DNA of 64,000 nt from Bettongia penicillata ogilbyi (GCA_023548195.1 JAJHZJ010000121.1:3162220-3226219); one strand, 5' to 3'; counted from the stretch's first letter, positions 49,961 through 61,515 are shown. Made by a program: numbers and translations. The notes: generated by a model from the letters alone, not told the origin.

Positions 49961-50149
49961 ACTTTATTCCTACAGGATTATTCATCTGGAAAGATGAGGA
50001 AAGGCAAGGAGAAGCAGTAGTGAGGTGTTGGAGAAGCCAGAAACTTATGATCGCAAGAGTATATCTAGAGTTCCTGACTTCTCCTATGTATCATCTTCCA
50101 CTGCTCAGAAGTGAGGGCAGATATTTAGTCTTGAAGTTTATCTATGGAT

Positions 50150-51175
50150 CACCTTCCTCTTCATACTCTCTTTAATAAGTTTTCAAAACATGGTTCTCTG
50201 CTGGTTCTCCTCCTACCTCTTTGACTCCCTTTACGGTCTGCTTTACTTGATCTCAGCTGTGTTACTGCCATTAACTGTGGATGGTTCCCAGGGTTCTGTC
50301 CTGAGCCCTCCTCTCTTCTCCCTCTACATTGTCTCACTTGAGGATCATTTCACTGTCATGAGTTGTCGTCTCTATGCAGATAATTCCAAAACTAATATAT
50401 CTAACTCCAATCTGGGTCCCAAGCTCCTGTCCCATATCTACAACTGCCTTTTGGATATTTTAAATGGATGTCCCACAGACCTCTCAAGCTTATCATGTCT
50501 AAAAGAGATCTTATTATCTTTCCTCTCAAACCCTCCCTTCCCAATTTCTGTGTTACTGTTGAGGACATCACCAATCTCCCAGACATCTAGGCTTGCAACC
50601 TCAGTATCATCACCCTACATATCTGATCTATTTCCAGACTTTGTGACTTCAACCCTTGTAACATCTTTCATATATGCCCTTTTCTTTCCTTTGACACTGC
50701 CACCACCCTGATCCAGTCCCTCATCACCTTACTTCTGGACTATTGTGATAGCTTTCTGAGTGGTCTCCTTACCTCAAGTCTCTCCTGCCTTCAGTTTATC
50801 CTCTACATAATTGGCAAAGTGATTTTCCTAAAGTACAGGTCTGATCATTTTCCTCAGATACACACACTTTATAGCTCCAGTGACTCCGTATAACTGCTAG
50901 GATTAAATATAAAATCCGCTGTTTGGTATTTAAAGCTCTTCATAGATTTTGGTCTTCTTACACTTTTATACTTCTATCCATGTACTGTTCAGTGCACTCT
51001 CATTCACATAAAATATTCTCCCTCCCAGCTCCATGCATTTTAATTTGCTTCTCCCCACATTTGCAATATTTTCATGTCTCCCTTTCACTTCCTTCAAGAA
51101 GCAGCTCAAAGTTTGCTTTCTACTGGAGACCTTTCTTAGTTTACACTCTCCACCCTTCCCAACCTCAATCCCCTC
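50150..51175 (+). mobile_element. L2 ORF2 fragment (reverse transcriptase to 3' end), inactive
   Basis: A 173-codon open frame from 50190 reads GSQGSVLSPPLFSLYIVSLE and then LYADNSKTNISN. These are the CR1/L2-clade RT motifs G-QGSVL-PLLFSLY and YADD. The catalytic YADD is changed to YADN. Frameshifted continuations (TTVLLDYCDS-type and SDHFPQIHTL-type regions, to LPSRSSSKFA) carry on to about 51175. The domain would have been the RT of an autonomous L2 and is now a relic. Confidence 0.8.
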
Positions 51176-51179
51176 AACT

Positions 51180-51400
51180 AAGTGCATAGAGCGCTGGGCC
51201 TGTAGACATGAGTTCAGATCTGCCTTCAGATGCTTACTAGCTGTGCGAGCCTAGGCAAGCTATTTAACCTCTGTCTGCCTTAGTTTCCACTTTAAAAGGG
51301 GGATAATAATAGCACCCACCTCACAAGGTTGTTGTAATGAGGTAAGATTTATAAAGAGATTAGGACAGTACCTGGCACATAGTAGGTACTACATAGTTAT
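51180..51400 (+). mobile_element. tRNA-derived SINE followed by a (TTCCC)n tract
   Basis: ATAGAGCGCTGGGCCTGTAG, CTTACTAGCTGTGCGAGCC and a 3' tail GTACCTGGCACATAGTAGG are on the + strand. The pyrimidine microsatellite starts where the SINE tail ends. Confidence 0.8.
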
Positions 51401-51552
51401 TCCCTTCCCTTCCCTTCCCTTCCCTTCCCTTCCCTTCCCTTCCCTTCCCTTCCCTTCCCTTCCCTTCCCTTCCCTTCCCTTCCCTTCCCTTCCCTTCCCT
51501 TCCCTTCCCTTCCCTTCCTTTCCTTTCCTTTCCTTTCCTTTCCCTTCCCCTC
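51400..51552. repeat. (TTCCC)n pure pyrimidine tract
   Basis: 153 nt without a purine on the + strand. It holds about 23 TTCCC units followed by TTTCC variants, starting at the 3' end of a SINE. Confidence 0.97.
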
Positions 51553-51579
51553 ACCCCTTCTCCTTTGAGGTTTCATGTA

Positions 51580-51665
51580 TATATACACACACACGTGTGT
51601 ATGCACATATATAATGTATATATATATGTGTGTATGTATGTGTGTATCTATATCTATCTTGTATA
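51580..51665. repeat. TATA/CACA/TGTG simple repeat
   Basis: Alternating ATATAC, CACACA, GTGTGT and TATATG blocks next to the pyrimidine tract. Confidence 0.75.
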
Positions 51666-51689
51666 TGTACACAGTTGTTTTCATGCTTT

Positions 51690-51800
51690 CTCCCTCATTG
51701 AGCTCCTTGAGGATAGGACTGTTTTTGCCTTTCTGCCCCCAGCCTTTAGCACTGTTCCTGACATATAATATGGGATTAATAAATACTTGGGAGTTATGAA
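51690..51800 (+). mobile_element. L2/MIR 3' tail
   Basis: TTGAGCTCCTTGAGGATAGG and AGCACTGTTCCTGACATATA are in + strand tail order. Confidence 0.6.
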
Positions 51801-52109
51801 ATAATTCTACCATATACTTGATATGTGACCTTGGGCAAGTCATTTGATTGTTTGATTGTCTGATTATGCCTTTTCCACTTGGGAAAAGAGACTTTTGGCT
51901 GGGAAAATACTGTCAAAAACTCTTCTGACTAGAACTGCTACCCTTTGAATAAATCAAGATGATTTCTAGTTTCTTTTTTCCTAGCATCATAGGACTGTAT
52001 TGCTATTTTCGTGTTTTTTCTAGCACCAATTTCTTCCTTATAATATACTTTGCACTATATATTAGTGCTGAAAACAATGTTTTTTTCCTTAAAAAGCACA
52101 CTAACAATA

Positions 52110-52335
52110 AAAATAATAATATTGTGATTTAAGTTTTACAAACCACTGATACATATTATTTATTACACTTGGTCCTCTGGGGGTAATAAATATTACCCTC
52201 AAATTATTGTCCACATTTTACCTATGAGCACTGAGACTCTGAGCAAAGAAGTAACTTTCCGAAGGTCATATACCTGGTAGAGATGTCCCCAAACTCCAAA
52301 TGAAGTACTCTATTTATTGAGTCAGACTGACCAAA
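52110..52335 (-). mobile_element. CLYBL: MIR-like SINE upstream of exon 2
   Basis: GTGATTTAAGTTTTACAAAC, CACATTTTACCTATGAGC and AACTTTCCGAAGGTCATA match the antisense MIR order. It lies about 250 bp before the exon and leaves the acceptor region free of repeats. Confidence 0.6.
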
Positions 52336-52581
52336 AGTCCTACTAGTAGCACTGCATCATTTTTTTTAAAGGATTGCGTATGCTCTTATTTTTTTAACCC
52401 CAGTTTAATCAATTTCAGTTGACGTTTTCCTGCTTGCTTATTCCTGTTGTCAATTTTCATTTCTCTTTGCACCAATGGAGTCCCCCTTGATTTCTATTTT
52501 GCTTTTATTTAAAGGAAGACTTAACTTCTTAAAATGAATTAGACATAATTTGGAACTTAAACTCAAAATTTTCTCTTGCAG

Positions 52582-52768
52582 GAAGCTCTCTCTGGCAGTG
52601 GACGTTTGCAAGACTGGATATTGTTCTTCAGTTAATCACAAGTACATTCCCAGGAGGGCAGTTCTGTACGTTCCTGGAAATGATGAAAAGAAAATACAGA
52701 AAGTACCATCCCTGAACGTAGACTGTGCAGTGTTAGACTGTGAAGATGGTGTGGCTATGAACAAGAAG
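52582..52768 (+). CDS. CLYBL: CLYBL exon 2 (internal coding exon), mitochondrial citramalyl-CoA lyase
   Basis: This is an internal coding exon of 187 nt. It is preceded by a pyrimidine-rich tract ending TTCTCTTGCAG (AG at 52580-52581) and followed by the donor AAG|GTAATG (GT at 52769-52770). The exon starts on the third base of a codon and ends on a codon boundary, giving 62 complete codons. The peptide includes HKYIPRRAVLYVPGNDEKK and LNVDCAVLDCEDGVAMNKK, which I recognise as the N-terminal part of vertebrate CLYBL. In the CitE/HpcH TIM-barrel family, RR-x-x-L-x-VPG is the first beta strand with its substrate-binding arginine, and L-D-x-E-D-x-V is the second strand with acidic residues. CLYBL is a mitochondrial CoA-ester lyase that cleaves (S)-citramalyl-CoA in itaconate/C5 breakdown, and it also has malate-synthase-like activity. 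The first ~20 codons cover the less conserved end of the mitochondrial presequence. No stop or frameshift is present. The remaining exons are not in this window. Confidence 0.95.
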
Positions 52769-53814
52769 GTAATGCTAGTATAATTTCTTGATGGGAAAAA
52801 GGTGTGTGTGGAAATAGAAATAAACCCTGTTTTCTATTGCCAGCATTTTGTACTTTTTGGTTTTCCTGTCCTTCTTTGCCCCATGTCCTCTTCTTTCCCA
52901 TTCCACTTCCCCCCCTAAGCTTACTCACATTTTGCTGATTTCTAATCTTTTTCTATTTGAGAGCCAGTTCTCAGAAAGGTTCAAGAATTTTTTCAGGGAG
53001 CGATAATTAGCCTTTAACCAATTAATTCTTTCCCCAAAATTGATGTAGTTACAAAAAGCAAAGGGTAGATAACATAGGTAAATGATGTATTAATGTGTTA
53101 ATGAGGCGTTTAACTGTAAATATGGTTACCTTGTGTCCCGTTACAAAATACAAAAATGTTTCTCTCCAATTTAATTGGAAGAAGATCTTAGGATTGGCTG
53201 ACAGAAAATTGTCTGCACCCTTGGAAGTCGTTAAGTAGCTAAGACTCCCAGGCCTGGAGTTAGTCAACATAATTTGAGAGAATTAATGCCATGAACAACT
53301 TTGTGGAATATAAACTCTTCACTTGGAAGAGCAGAGGGGAGGGAAAGGAAGGAAATTTTCACTTCCTGCCCCATAATCCATGGCATCTAATAGCAGAATT
53401 ACTCATCCAGGTTTATAGGGGTAATTTTTTTGTGTGTGCATACTTTTCTTACTGTCCTATTTTAGTAAATACCTTTGCTTTGAGCTAATTGTGTCTATGG
53501 GCTGATTATTAAAGGGGAGCTGACCAGTAGAGGCTCATGAACTAGGCTTTTAAGAGCTCAGACCCACAGGACATCCTAGAACATGAAGCAGTAGTCACTT
53601 CCCTGGGGACCCAACTTGTAAACCTGACCATGCCACATTGGGAGGATATAGCTAGAAAGTTATTCCACACATCTTTTCTCTTAAAAGGGGAAATAGAATA
53701 GCATGTTAGATGGTGATGTTATCATACTTTTATTGCACTAAATCTGCTCCATGTGTTAATTTTAGGATTTAAATTCAGTACTTTCACTACTCCAGAGCAA
53801 ACTTTTCAGACAGA
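52769..53814. other. CLYBL: Unique start of intron 2
   Basis: No repeat or second exon is recognisable. Confidence 0.5.
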
Positions 53815-54015
53815 GTGTCATAGTGGAATGGAAAAAAGCACTAGGGTAAATCTAGGAGATTCAGGTTCTCTATCCTGCTCTGGCTTTAACATATTATGTA
53901 ACTTGAGCAAATCACTTGCTCTCTCTGGGCTTTGGTTTTCTCATCTGTGAAATGAAGGAGTTGGAGTATATGATCTCCAAGGTCCCTTTATGCTCTAAAA
54001 TTAGATGATTCTAAA
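53815..54015 (+). mobile_element. MIR-like SINE
   Basis: GTGGAATGGAAAAAAGCACT, TCTCATCTGTGAAATGAAGG and AGTTGGAGTATATGATCTCC match the same module order as the copies at 37.2 and 61.3 kb. Confidence 0.7.
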
Positions 54016-54479
54016 AACTTCATGTATCTCAACATGTGCAGAAGGTATTTGAAATTTCTTCATTCCTCCCAGAAAATAAAGCTAGGAAATCACAACTCTA
54101 AGAACAGAAGTAAAGATTATCTTTAATTGGGCATTTAAAAAGACCTAATTTTCCTATTTAGTAAGCACAAGTCATTTAGGCCCCTGCTACTGTAGTACCA
54201 TCAACAATATTCGTATGGTATAGCCTAAATAGTACTCTTAGTATTACAATAGCCTCAGTGGTATTTAATTCAAATGAGAAATGAACTCCAGAAAGTATAT
54301 TTAAAAGAGAGTAATGTGTGTGTGTCAGGAGAACCAGATTTATATGTAGGTGTATCTGTAGACTTTCAGCCTTGAGGAGTTCTTCCATTGTTTAAAAATC
54401 AAGTTTGTTGACAATACATTTGAACAAAACATACTCTAGAAAAGGAATTGAAAACACTAGTCTTCTACCTCTTTACTGT

Positions 54480-54895
54480 AGGTACTATGTGTATGTTTAT
54501 GTATGTATGTATATATTGTATAAGTGACATATTAAAAATATAAAATGCATATATGTTTATATGTATAAATTTATATTTAGTGTGGAGGATCTAGTCAAGA
54601 TCACCATAGAATTCCACTATTTATTCATTGTTTGCAGCAGATATTGACACATAAGCTGTAAATATATGTGTGTAAGATGTAAACTACAATTATGTGTATT
54701 TATATATAGGTGCAATATGTAAAAGCTGAAATTATATATTTATAAGTTTATAAATATGCATTGTTATATATAACATATATAAATTATATTTATTGAATAT
54801 ATAAGTATATTTTATATATGATTACCATAGTAATTATACACACAGAGATAGTACCTACATATGTGTGCATGTATGTATGTATATCGATAGTTATA
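54480..54895. repeat. AT-rich TATA/TGTA low-complexity region
   Basis: Degenerate TATGTA and TATATA sequence with a non-repeat insert at about 54575-54650. Confidence 0.75.
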
Positions 54896-54929
54896 TTTGT
54901 GTATCTAGACATTTCTATGTCTCTCTAGA

Positions 54930-55165
54930 TATTTGGGGCAGCAAGCAAGGTAATTCAACAGACAGAAAACTGGACTTGGAAGCAGGAAGAACTCAGTCCA
55001 AATCCTGCCTCAGACACTTAACTAGCTGTGTGGCCCTGGACAAGTCAATTAACTTCTCAGTCTCAGTTTCCTCTTCTGTAAAATGAGGACATTAATTATA
55101 TCTGCTTTCCAGAGTTGTTGTGAGAATTTGGTGTGTAAACCTTAAAGAACTATAACAATGCTGAC
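54930..55165 (+). mobile_element. tRNA-derived SINE
   Basis: GGGGCAGCAAGCAAGGTAAT, CCTCAGACACTTAACTAGC, GTGTGGCCCTGGACAAGTC and a MIR-like 3' half (GAGTTGTTGTGAGAATTTG) are present on the + strand. Confidence 0.75.
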
Positions 55166-55459
55166 TATTATATCTAGACATATATTTGTCCAAATCTAAG
55201 ATTGCAGCAGTGTAGGGAACTCCCCAGGGAGCACAATCTCTTTATTGATGCAGTTCAGTAAATGTTCTGCAACTTGAAGTCTTAGAAGGCTAAATGGGAC
55301 ACAGAGAGGTTGTCACCCTTCCCCTCAAACACACACCTACTTCTTACTGTACCTATAAAGTTATTGCTACTTTCACATGTGTGCTTATAATCAGGGGGCT
55401 TTTTTCAGCCTTCCCTACAGAACCATTCTGTGTTCACCACTCCAGGTACTTTCCCTGAA

Positions 55460-55705
55460 TTAGTTTTTATTCGCATTTACTGGCTCTTTGTGATTCCATT
55501 TGGGGTTTTCTTGGCAGAGATACTGGAGTGATTTGCTATTTTCTTCTCCAACTCATTTTACAGATGAGGAAACTGAGGTAAACAGAGTTAAGTGACTTGC
55601 CCAGAGTCACACAGCTAATAAGTGTCTGAGGCCAGATTTGAACTCCAGATGAGACTTCCTATCTCTAGACCTAGCACTCTACCCACTGTGCCACCTAGCT
55701 ACCCA
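55460..55705 (-). mobile_element. Marsupial tRNA-derived SINE, full length
   Basis: TTGGGGTTTTCTTGGCAGAG, GACTTGCCCAGAGTCACACA and GTGCCACCTAGCTACCC appear in the antisense order. The copy lies within an L2/MIR-like 3' tail that resumes with TAGTAGGTTTTTAATAAATG. Confidence 0.85.
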
Positions 55706-56514
55706 CCCAGCATATAGTAGGTTTTTAATAAATGTTTATTGGCTGCATTTCCTCATCTGGAAGTCCCCAAGGAAATCACAGATCTAGTCTCTATCTTTAT
55801 ATAATAAATATGAGAAGAAATGAGCCATATCTAAAATAGCTTGCTTGTCATAAATAAAATCTGAGGATACAAAGAAGGATAGTTCGCAGGTACTTCTTGG
55901 AGAGCCAAATAAAGTAATTGGGAGAGCTGGTTTTATCATGAGCCTAAAAGCAACAATTTTATGCAACATTTGGTTGTCTCATCTTACAGTGCTCCTGCTG
56001 AATCTATGTAAGAGAACCCAAAACAATTGGAGCTTCGATGTCAAAATCTGCTGCAAAAAATGAATAAATAGTGGAATTCTAGGGAGATCTTGAATAGATA
56101 TTCTATACTAAATCAACATATACTTTAATGCTGAGTATGAAGATAAATAAAATTGAGAGAACGGCAAAAGTCTTTTTTGGAAAATAGAATTTGAGTTTTT
56201 AAAATAACAAATTCTTTATGTCTACATGTCATGAATTCCTTCTTCAAGAAGGCACTGGACATGGTAATGCTGAATGTCAACCCCCTCTCCCCCAAAAGAA
56301 ATTTATTATACACTAACTGATAGGAAATGATTGGTTACAAACATCAGGATAATTTCAGAATCAACTGTGGGTGGTCAGATAATTGACTTGTTAGAGCAAA
56401 AGTAAAAATTAGCATGAAATTAGGAGAAAAGATAAAGATGAGAAGATACTACATGTAATTATGATTGCTTTATGAGCCTTTTAAAAATGCTGCTAACTTT
56501 GAAAAATGGGAACT

Positions 56515-58270
56515 AGAAGCTCAAGAAGTGTTTATTAAGTACCCATTAGGCTCAGTGGCTACAGAGACAAGAATTAAACATTCTCCAGCTGTAGAGAGAT
56601 TATATGACAAGCATAGCTAAGGGGACCACCAGAACAATGGGGAAAGGAGAAACATGCACATTAATACAAATATATCTACTGTTATACATATGTTAGTAAA
56701 TACAAACTAGATTTATGGTAAATACAAAGTATATCCAAGGTAAATACAAAGTATTCAGGGGGTATTAGGAGCTTTCAGGACAGATCTTATGTTGTAGGCA
56801 GCAATTAAACTGAGTTTTGAAAGGACCTAGAGATTCTAAAATGTAAAGATAAGGGAGAAAAGAACTGAGAAAGGAATACCACTAATGAAACTACTATAGT
56901 AGCCTAGGCAGAAGAAAATGATAGTCTGAAGTATGGCGGTGGCTATGTAGATGGTGATAGAGGGGTGAAGAACTATGATGAATACAATGACTATTTATGA
57001 TTCTAAAGACCTAATAATGAAACATGCTATCCATTACAGAGATGTGATAGATTTAGGGTTCAGAATGAGCCATCTGTATTTTTGTATGCATCAACTAAAG
57101 AAATGTGTTTTGCTCCATTATGAATATTTGTTTTTTTAATTAATTTATTTGTTTTCAGTTTTCTACAACCACTTCCATAAATCTTAGATTTTCTCCCCCT
57201 TCTTCCCCCTTCCCTCCCCAAGATGGCATGCAATCTTATATGGGTTCTATGCATACAATTATGAATATTTGTTAAGAAATTTTTTTTCCTTTTTTTAAGA
57301 AAATGAGATGATTGTTAGAGGGAGAGAAAATTGTTTTCTGTTACTATTTTTCCATAAAGAGGTGAGGGATGTTACCAGTGTAAAATGTGGCATATACTTT
57401 CAGATGAAATCATTATCAATTTTACATTATGGTTTTATCCTGTTAAAAGAAACTTCTGCTAAAGTGAGAAAAATCTGTAAATGTTTGTGATGTAAAACCA
57501 AAACATATCAATGAAACTTAAAAAAAAGGAGAGATATAGGGAAGGAAAGAGGTGAGAGATATGGGAAAGAATCAACTCTTTTTGATAGATTGACAAATGA
57601 TTGTTTTTGAAGGGCTGAGAAAGAATGAAGAGTTAAGGATGTCTGAAACTGCGAAGGATGGTGATGTCTTCAGCAGTAACAGGGCAATTGGAAAGAGGGA
57701 TGGATTTGGGTGGGGGATGGGGTAAAAAGAATAAGTTCTGTCCTAGATATGTTGAATTTGAGATATATATGGAACATTCAGTGGAAAATGTCTAATAGGC
57801 AGTTGGCAATATGGGAATGGAACTCAGGAGGGATTCTAGGGCTGGTTATATAAATCTGGGGGCCATTTGCATAGGAATTAGAACTAAACTCATGGAAACA
57901 GATGAAATCATATAGAGAGGGGGTATAGAGAAAGAAGATAAGGCCCCAGGATATCCACAGTTAGGAACTGGGATATGGATAATAATCTCCAGCAAAGGAG
58001 CCTGAGAAGTAAACTGACAAGTTGAAGAAAGTCAATAGAGATTAATGTCCCTAAAATCCAAAGAAAGGGAAGAAGGGCTACATACAGAATGGCAAAGAAA
58101 GGATCAAGATTGAAGAGAGGCCAATGGATCTGGCAATTTAGAAACCACTGGCAACACTGGAGAAAGGAGCTTCAGTTGAGTAATGAGGTTGAAATCCAGA
58201 GTGCCAGGATTTGAGAAGACAGTAAGGAAAGAACCAAAGAAATGAAGACAATGTGATTTTTCTTGGAGTT
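56515..58270 (-). mobile_element. L2 ORF2 to 3' part, antisense, interrupted by an L1 tail
   Basis: The - strand of 57590-58270 contains the L2 RT region; for example the complement of AAGATAAGGCCCCAGGAT is the GS-LGP-L motif. 56520-56990 continues into the ORF2 end and 3' part. The L1 insertion at 57133-57257 splits it. It is strongly diverged, so the limits are approximate. Confidence 0.6.
57133..57257 (-). mobile_element. 125-bp L1 3'-end insertion with 16-bp TSD
   Basis: A - strand L1 tail (TTTTCAGTTTTCTACAACC, AGATTTTCTCCCCC, ATGGCATGCAATCTTATATG) is flanked by identical 16-bp copies of ATTATGAATATTTGTT at 57117-57132 and 57258-57273. It interrupts an older antisense L2. Confidence 0.85.
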
Positions 58271-59171
58271 TGATTATTAAAGAAAAGAGAAATGTAGGAT
58301 GACCATTGGAAGGGATGGTAGAGTCAGAGCTTTTTTTTATATATACAAGAGAAACTTGGTCAGGTTTATAGGGAAAAGAGAATGACCTAGTATATACAGA
58401 GAGATTGAAAATTAGAGAGCAGGGGTTTATTTGGGAGGCAAAGTAAAATAGACTCTAAAAGAGTAGATATGACCAAATATATTTAGAGTAAATGTGCTGG
58501 AGATAACATAGTTTTAAAGCCAATGAGTGATTGATTTTCATGATATCTCAAAGAAAGAATGATTCTACAGGAATGGGAAAAATCGTTAATATTTTTAACA
58601 GCACCCCAAAAGGCAATTAAGCAGATAACTGTAACAGTAGATCCATATGCTGACTTTCTGATCTCTTTATGAGAATGGTATATGTATAAATCAAAGTTAT
58701 CTTTGATGAAAAGAAGAAGATGTAATAGAGAATGCTTTCTAATAGGTCACAGTTGAGAAGCATAAAAAAATAAACTTTTTACTGTTTATTAAACACATTC
58801 ATTGTTAGGTAGTTCATAATTTTTGAAATATGACTCAACAGAGCAAGCTGCAGCCTTGAAAACTCTTCTCCAACAAAGTTTTTCCCAAAGCGTGTGTAAA
58901 ATAACACAAGACTCTTGAATAGATGCATTTACATGGATAACTTGATTCAAGGATCCTCTAATTATCAATATTAAGGTATTGAACAGGAAGACATATGCTC
59001 ACTAAAAATCTCACCAGAGGAGGGCCTTCAGCCTACTAAGTATATCCACTATGGATGTTTCATAGAAAGACTTAGAAAAGAATCATATAAAATGAGAAAC
59101 TGTGGATTCATTGCAGTCTATACTGATTAGAGGGCATATTGCAATAATGAAATGATGTCTTCATCTATAGT
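58271..59171. other. Unique or very decayed sequence
   Basis: No coding signal. Faint purine-rich similarity to antisense L2 at the left end only. Confidence 0.4.
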
Positions 59172-59440
59172 TTATCAGTCAACAAACATTTATTAAGTGC
59201 ATGCTGCGTGCCGGACTTTGGACTAGATTTTGAGAATGCAAAGACAAAAATGTTATACTCCCCTTCTCTCAAAGAGTTTACATTCTGCTAGGGAGAAATA
59301 ATATGCACATATAAAAGCCTGTACAGAATAAATATTGGTTACTTCGATGAATGGTGGTGGGAAGGAGTTAGTATTTGGAAAAATCAGGAAAGACTTCAGG
59401 TAGAAAGAAAGTTGCTTGAGTTGCATAATAAAGGAAAAAC
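59172..59440 (-). mobile_element. L2 fragment, antisense
   Basis: CAACAAACATTTATTAAGTG, CTCTCAAAGAGTTTACATTC and AATCAGGAAAGACTTCAGG match antisense L2. Confidence 0.65.
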
Positions 59441-59479
59441 ATATTCTATGGGATTCTATTTCAAAGTGTGGAGATGTAT

Positions 59480-59640
59480 TCTGAGGTGTTAGAGCCCTGA
59501 ATTTGAAATCAGACACCTGGGTTTGATTCCTGGCTCAGTTCTTTAGCTCTTTGTGATTTTGAGAAAGTAACTCAACTTTTGTAGGCTTCAATTTCTTCAT
59601 TTCAAAACTGAGAACTTTGGAGGAGATAGTTCCTATTTAT
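59480..59640 (+). mobile_element. MIR-like SINE
   Basis: TGAAATCAGACACCTGGGTT and the diverged core TTGTGATTTTGAGAAAGTAA with TTCTTCATTTCAAAACTGAG are in + strand order. Confidence 0.6.
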
Positions 59641-60039
59641 CCTGCATGTTATTGCATATATCCTCCCTATAATGTGTATCACCTCCAGAAACAATAGAGA
59701 TTTCCACAAAGAAGTCTAATGCTATTGCATTCCCAAGTAAGTTTTATGAAAAACCTTCTTCCATGTTCTTCTGATGTTCTCTTTTTATGGTCAAATGGTG
59801 AAATATCTATGATCAGAAAGAGATTGTCTTGGCCACTACTTGCAGAGCCACACGGTAAATAAAATGAATTAATTAAGCTTGATTTTACAGTGAATTACTA
59901 TGGAATTCCAGGTAGGTCTCAGAGTTTAAGAATGAGGCAAGGAGAAGAAGAGCCATTATAGCCAGATGACCCCAGATTTGTGCCCCCAAACCCCTCCTAA
60001 TTTCACATTCCTTCCCACATATTTCTAAGACATAACAGT

Positions 60040-60300
60040 AGGGTCTAATATGGGTTCAAATCCCACTTCAGATACTTTATAGCTGTATAACCCTAGACAA
60101 ATTGCTTAATTTCTGAGTCCCAATGTTGCCATCTGTAAAATGTTACCATTTTATAATAATTTTGTAATAATGATTTTACCATGATATCAATAGTATTTAC
60201 CTCACTTGGTTGTTGGGAGGCTAACATGAGATAATGAATATAAAGAGCTTTGAAAATACTCTAGCATATAAATGTTTATAAGTGATTATTATTGCTATCT
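60040..60300 (+). mobile_element. MIR-like SINE, near full length
   Basis: GGGTTCAAATCCCACTTCAG, GCTGTATAACCCTAGACAAA and the long 3' half with TTGGTTGTTGGGAGGCTAAC and AAGAGCTTTGAAAATAC follow the MIR consensus order. Confidence 0.7.
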
Positions 60301-60869
60301 TTTTATCCACCCACTCCTGAACAACTCTAGAGAGCAGAATTAAACAGTCTGGTTTTACCTTGTCAGTGGATTCGAGACCAGAGTCCAAGTGTTGGCAGAA
60401 TAACTCATTTGTGTTGAGTCTGCATAATCATTGTACAATAGAGGATTTCAAATGTGGTATTTTCTCTTTCTCCTTTAAAAAACTAAAGCCTTTGTTTGGT
60501 TTCTGAGATTAAGGGGCCTCTCTGTCTTTAAGAAACATCTTTGAAGTTGTTCATTTTGTCAGCTCTGTTCCCTAAAAGTAAAGGCTTTCCGAAGTCAATT
60601 TGAATTTCTGCCTCAGAAGTTGTATTGAGTTTAGATGTTTTTAAAAATATGGACATCCCATCAGTTTGTAGATACTTTGTCACCTTTGAGCAGGAATGTT
60701 TAGAATTAATAAAATCCAGCCCAAATTTAGTATAGTAGATTGATCAGAAGACTGAGTCATGGGTTTCATAAAAAAATTTTTTTTAAACATTTGACCCTGA
60801 GCTGTTGAGAAAAAAAAACCCAAGAAAGTATTCCTCTTATTTCATGGGCAGAAAAAGCACTAAATCCCA

Positions 60870-61075
60870 TAGGATTACAGATTTGGAGCTGGAAGGGACC
60901 TTAAAGGTCAGAAGTCCAAACCCTTCTTTTTACAGATGGGAAAACTGAGGCTCAGAGGAGTTGTTACCCATCTGGGGTCACACAGCTAGTAAGTGTCTGA
61001 GGCAGAATTCAAACCCAGATCTTCCTAACTTTAAGTCCAGCACTCTAGCCATTATATCACATCGCCTCTGGGGCA
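60870..61075 (-). mobile_element. tRNA-derived SINE (MIR/Ther-like), near full length
   Basis: ATTTGGAGCTGGAAGGGACC, GGTCACACAGCTAGTAAGTG and TTCAAACCCAGATCTTCC run in antisense order to a diverged head complement. Confidence 0.8.
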
Positions 61076-61334
61076 TTTGGAACAAGGTAAGACTTCTGAG
61101 CTCACTGGAAGGAAATAAAGAAATGGAGGTGGACAGATTAGAAACTCTCTACTTTTAAATGAAATCTTGTTGGGGCACATGTCATTTTTATGACTGTCTT
61201 GGCCTTTTTCTTATTTGAACACTGGTAAAAACCGTCAAATAATAAGTAAGGTATCAAATGACTAAGTGACATATCAAAGCAGTGTTGAAAAATGCGACAG
61301 CCTCTACTCTGGCTAAGACAAAGGGAGAGTGATA

Positions 61335-61515
61335 GGAGGCCTCATGGTACAGTGGAAAGAGTGCTGGATTTGAAGTCAGAAAACCTGGATTCTGATTCTG
61401 TGTGACATCTGACAAGTCAGTCAGCCTCTCTGAATCTCAGTTTCCTCATCTGTAAAATGAAGGGGTTGTAGTAGATGATCTCTCTGGTCCTTTCCAGATC
61501 TAGAGGTATGACTAT
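61335..61515 (+). mobile_element. MIR-like SINE
   Basis: GGTACAGTGGAAAGAGTGCT, TTTCCTCATCTGTAAAATGA and TAGATGATCTCTCTGGTCC are on the + strand in consensus order. Confidence 0.75.

Larger units (their letters stand above)
1..52581 (+). other. CLYBL: CLYBL intron 1 (3' part, left end outside window)
   Basis: Everything upstream of the recognised exon lacks a CpG-rich first exon or a signal-peptide-like start that could be CLYBL exon 1, and no other gene's exon was recognised. Human CLYBL has a very large first intron, so the simplest reading is that this whole stretch is intronic. It is inferred from the gene model, not directly visible. Part of the far left could be intergenic if intron 1 is shorter in this species. 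Confidence 0.7.

Noticed and set aside
51397..51843. 148-codon - strand open frame with repeating GKGRE units
   Set aside because: It is the translation of the (TTCCC)n microsatellite and flanking simple repeat.
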